Position numbers and translations under genes: made by a program | Notes under the pieces: generated by a model | Databases searched by the model: none | Told to the model about the DNA's origin: nothing | Seen by the model: the letters and a program-made list of their open reading frames with translations, nothing else | Shown: positions 62,691 to 64,000 of the stretch, one piece after another | Numbering within the stretch: the stretch's first letter is position 1 | How the letters are laid out: each line of letters starts with the position of its first letter | Assembly: GCF_002310375.3 (NCBI RefSeq) | Contig: NZ_CP023315.3 | Span: forward strand, 992,001 to 1,056,000 | Direction: 5' to 3' | DNA from: Caulobacter vibrioides | GTDB taxonomy: Bacteria; Pseudomonadota; Alphaproteobacteria; Caulobacterales; Caulobacteraceae | DNA: 64,000 nucleotides

Positions 62691-63053
62691 GAGATACTCC
62701 CTGATTTTTTATTATAGGCCGCGCGGCTTCCCGACCCGCCTCGAGCAATTACGGATTTCTTTTGGGGAAGAGCGGACGTGTTGACGTTGGGTAAGGACGA
62801 TCCTGGCCAGCCGAGCGCACCGTTCAAGACGGTCGCCTTGGCCTGGCCGTGGATGAGGACGCTTTGCGTCATGTTATCGCCCCAGCACGCGCGAGCTTGC
62901 ATCTCGAGCGTTGCAGATCCGAACTTAACATGGTCTCGATATTCTAACGCAAGTTAGAATTTATCGGATTGATCCCCGCCGCGTTACAGCGGAGGTTGGC
63001 GTAACGATGCTCGATCGGCGCGAGAACCGACGGTGTCGCGGAGGAGAGCTCGC
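62691..63053. other. 363-base divergent gap between receptor and tetR
   Basis: Holds promoters for both genes. The clear element is the 20-base inverted repeat at 62941-62960. An AT-rich stretch (TTTTTTATTATA) lies just before the receptor start. No gene seen. Confidence 0.6.
62941..62960. promoter_or_regulatory. Probable TetR operator
   Basis: ATTCTAAC-GCAA-GTTAGAAT, perfect 8-bp arms, AT-rich, 93 bases before the tetR start. It is the only such dyad in the gap and would suit a TetR dimer controlling its own gene and perhaps the receptor. Confidence 0.72.
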
Positions 63054-63686
63054 TTGGCGAAGGGCGAAGACCCTGGCGTTCTGATCGAAGAGGTCAGGCC
63101 CCTGGCGCAAAGTCAGAAGTCGATGAAGAAGCGCGAGGCGATCCTGCGCGCGGCCATCGAGATCATCAACACCAAGGGCTTCGCCGCGGCCACCATGACC
63201 GACATCGCCGCCGCGCTCGATCTGCGCGACGCGGCGCTCTACTACTATTTTCCCAACAAGCAGGCCCTGGCCTATGCCGGCCACCAGCGTTCCCTGGAGC
63301 GCTTCGAGGCCATCCTGAGCACGATCGAGGCCGACGGCGGCACGGGCCTGTGCAAGCTGCGGCGGTTCCTGCACGCGGTGCTCGAGGACGGCGTCGTCAA
63401 CGGGCCCCAGCTCTATTTCGGCGATCATTCCTATCTGGACGCGGCGCAGCAGCGTGCCATCGACAGCTGGACCGGGCGGCTGGCGCGGAAGCTGGAGCGC
63501 ATTCTTGAGGAGGGCATGGCCGACGGCACGATCGCGCCTTGCGAGCCGCGGCTGGTTGTCCAGCTCCTGGTCGGCATGCTCATCTGGCTGACCAAGTGGA
63601 CGCCGACGACGCCCGGGCTGACGAACGAGCGCCTGCTGGAGGCCATCGAGACGACGGCCCTTTCCGGCCTGGCGCGATCTAGCTGA
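63054..63686 (+). CDS. TetR/AcrR-family regulator
   Basis: A 210-residue repressor. The N-terminal helix-turn-helix is KKREAILRAAIEIINTKGFA, TMTDIAAALDLRDAALYYYF, PNKQALAYAG; the rest is a helical ligand domain (RKLERILEEGMADGTIAP). The start is taken as TTG 63054, which has GGAGGAG 8 bases upstream; a GTG at 63033 would add seven residues and lacks a site. Ligand unknown. The operator-like dyad at 62941-62960 suggests autoregulation. Convergent with the next gene, overlapping by 8 bases. Confidence 0.9.
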   Translation: MAKGEDPGVLIEEVRPLAQSQKSMKKREAILRAAIEIINTKGFAAATMTDIAAALDLRDAALYYYFPNKQALAYAGHQRSLERFEAILSTIEADGGTGLCKLRRFLHAVLEDGVVNGPQLYFGDHSYLDAAQQRAIDSWTGRLARKLERILEEGMADGTIAPCEPRLVVQLLVGMLIWLTKWTPTTPGLTNERLLEAIETTALSGLARSS

Positions 63687-64000
63687 TCCCCAGAGCCGCC
63701 CTGGCCTTGCGGGTAAGCTTGGCGGCCACGAGGGCGTGGGCCGTCGCCAGCCAGTCGGCCATCTCCGCGTCGTCCTCGGCGGCCATGTCCGCAAACCAGA
63801 CCCACCGGGCGCGCGCCAGATAGGGCGCGGGCTTGGCGCGGCCCGACTCGGTCAGCACCTCGAAAGCGACGTCCGAGGCCTTGAACGAGAAGCTGTCGCC
63901 GGCCGCCGCGCGGACGGCGAACATCTTGTCGGCCACCTTGAACACGTGATTGTCGCCCCACTGGATCGAGAGGGTCGCGCCCGGCAGGGCCAGGCACGCC
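63679..64000 (-). CDS. MmcQ/YjbR-family protein, 5' part missing (off right edge)
   Basis: The minus-strand frame is open to the window edge: CLALPGATLSIQWGDNHVFK, VADKMFAVRAAAG, FEVLTESGRAKPAPYLARAR then WVWFADMAAEDDAEMADWLA. The order (LPG...WG...FKV..K.FA...P.YLAR..WV) is that of the MmcQ/YjbR DNA-binding-fold family, normally about 115-125 residues, so only about 15 N-terminal residues are lost. Function is unknown. Confidence 0.87.
   Translation of the reverse strand, partial: ACLALPGATLSIQWGDNHVFKVADKMFAVRAAAGDSFSFKASDVAFEVLTESGRAKPAPYLARARWVWFADMAAEDDAEMADWLATAHALVAAKLTRKARAALGIS

Overview
The window is high-GC (roughly two thirds G+C), densely coded alphaproteobacterial chromosome and most probably comes from Caulobacter. 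The reasons are: a protein at 7.4 kb that resembles the anchoring part of the RsaA S-layer protein; three large TonB-dependent receptors next to sugar hydrolases; tandem tryptophan-halogenase-like genes beside one receptor; a pcoAB-type copper pair; and dispersed palindromic repeats. This is a judgement from remembered families, not from a database search.

Layout. 1-7.3 kb: histidine utilisation, hutI-hutH-hutG-hutU leftward (hutU runs off the left edge) and hutF-hutC rightward from a shared promoter with a perfect inverted repeat, giving the five-step HutH/HutU/HutI/HutF/HutG route. 7.4-10.1 kb: RsaA-like protein, GFA-type protein, a low-GC YbjN-like exported protein and a CAU-decoding tRNA. 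10.1-13.2 kb: ybaK and a copA-copB copper pair. 13.5-16.1 kb: acyl-CoA ligase and a sugar-dehydrogenase-like oxidoreductase. 16.3-26.8 kb: GH3 glycosidase, LacI regulator, a divergent TonB receptor with LacI-type operators, and two flavin-dependent halogenase homologues. 26.9-29 kb: a low-GC insert holding a DUF5131 + TcmP pair of unknown function, followed by a GNAT/DUF1778 toxin-antitoxin module. 30.1-32.6 kb: peptidyl-prolyl isomerase and an MHS-type transporter. 32.7-42.7 kb: a FecI/FecR/STN-receptor signalling set, gamma-glutamyltransferase and a large M14 peptidase. 42.8-50.9 kb: uronate/polysaccharide genes (GH105, PL5-like lyase, FCD-GntR regulator, D-mannonate dehydratase, uncharacterised secreted protein). 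51-52.4 kb: VOC protein and a mosaic of repeats. 52.4-60 kb: hexuronate-type transporter, GH43, GH3 and GH2. 60.2-64 kb: third TonB receptor, TetR regulator and a YjbR-family protein cut by the right edge.

How it fits together. The second half looks like a carbohydrate-degradation region for glucuronate-containing plant polysaccharide: outer-membrane import, secreted or periplasmic GH2/GH3/GH43/GH105/lyase enzymes, an inner-membrane hexuronate carrier and ManD feeding 2-keto-3-deoxygluconate. The main regulatory observation is a recurring 11-bp palindrome close to TGGTCAGGCCA in front of GH105/lyase, gntR/manD, the uncharacterised secreted protein and GH2. It is best explained as the regulon of the GntR protein encoded at 46.7 kb. 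A second set of LacI-type palindromes (core TAGCGCTA) lies before the TonB receptor at 20.3 kb and the GH3 at 58.1 kb. Three families of palindromic repeats are scattered between genes, and one copy supplies the C-terminal tail of HutG.
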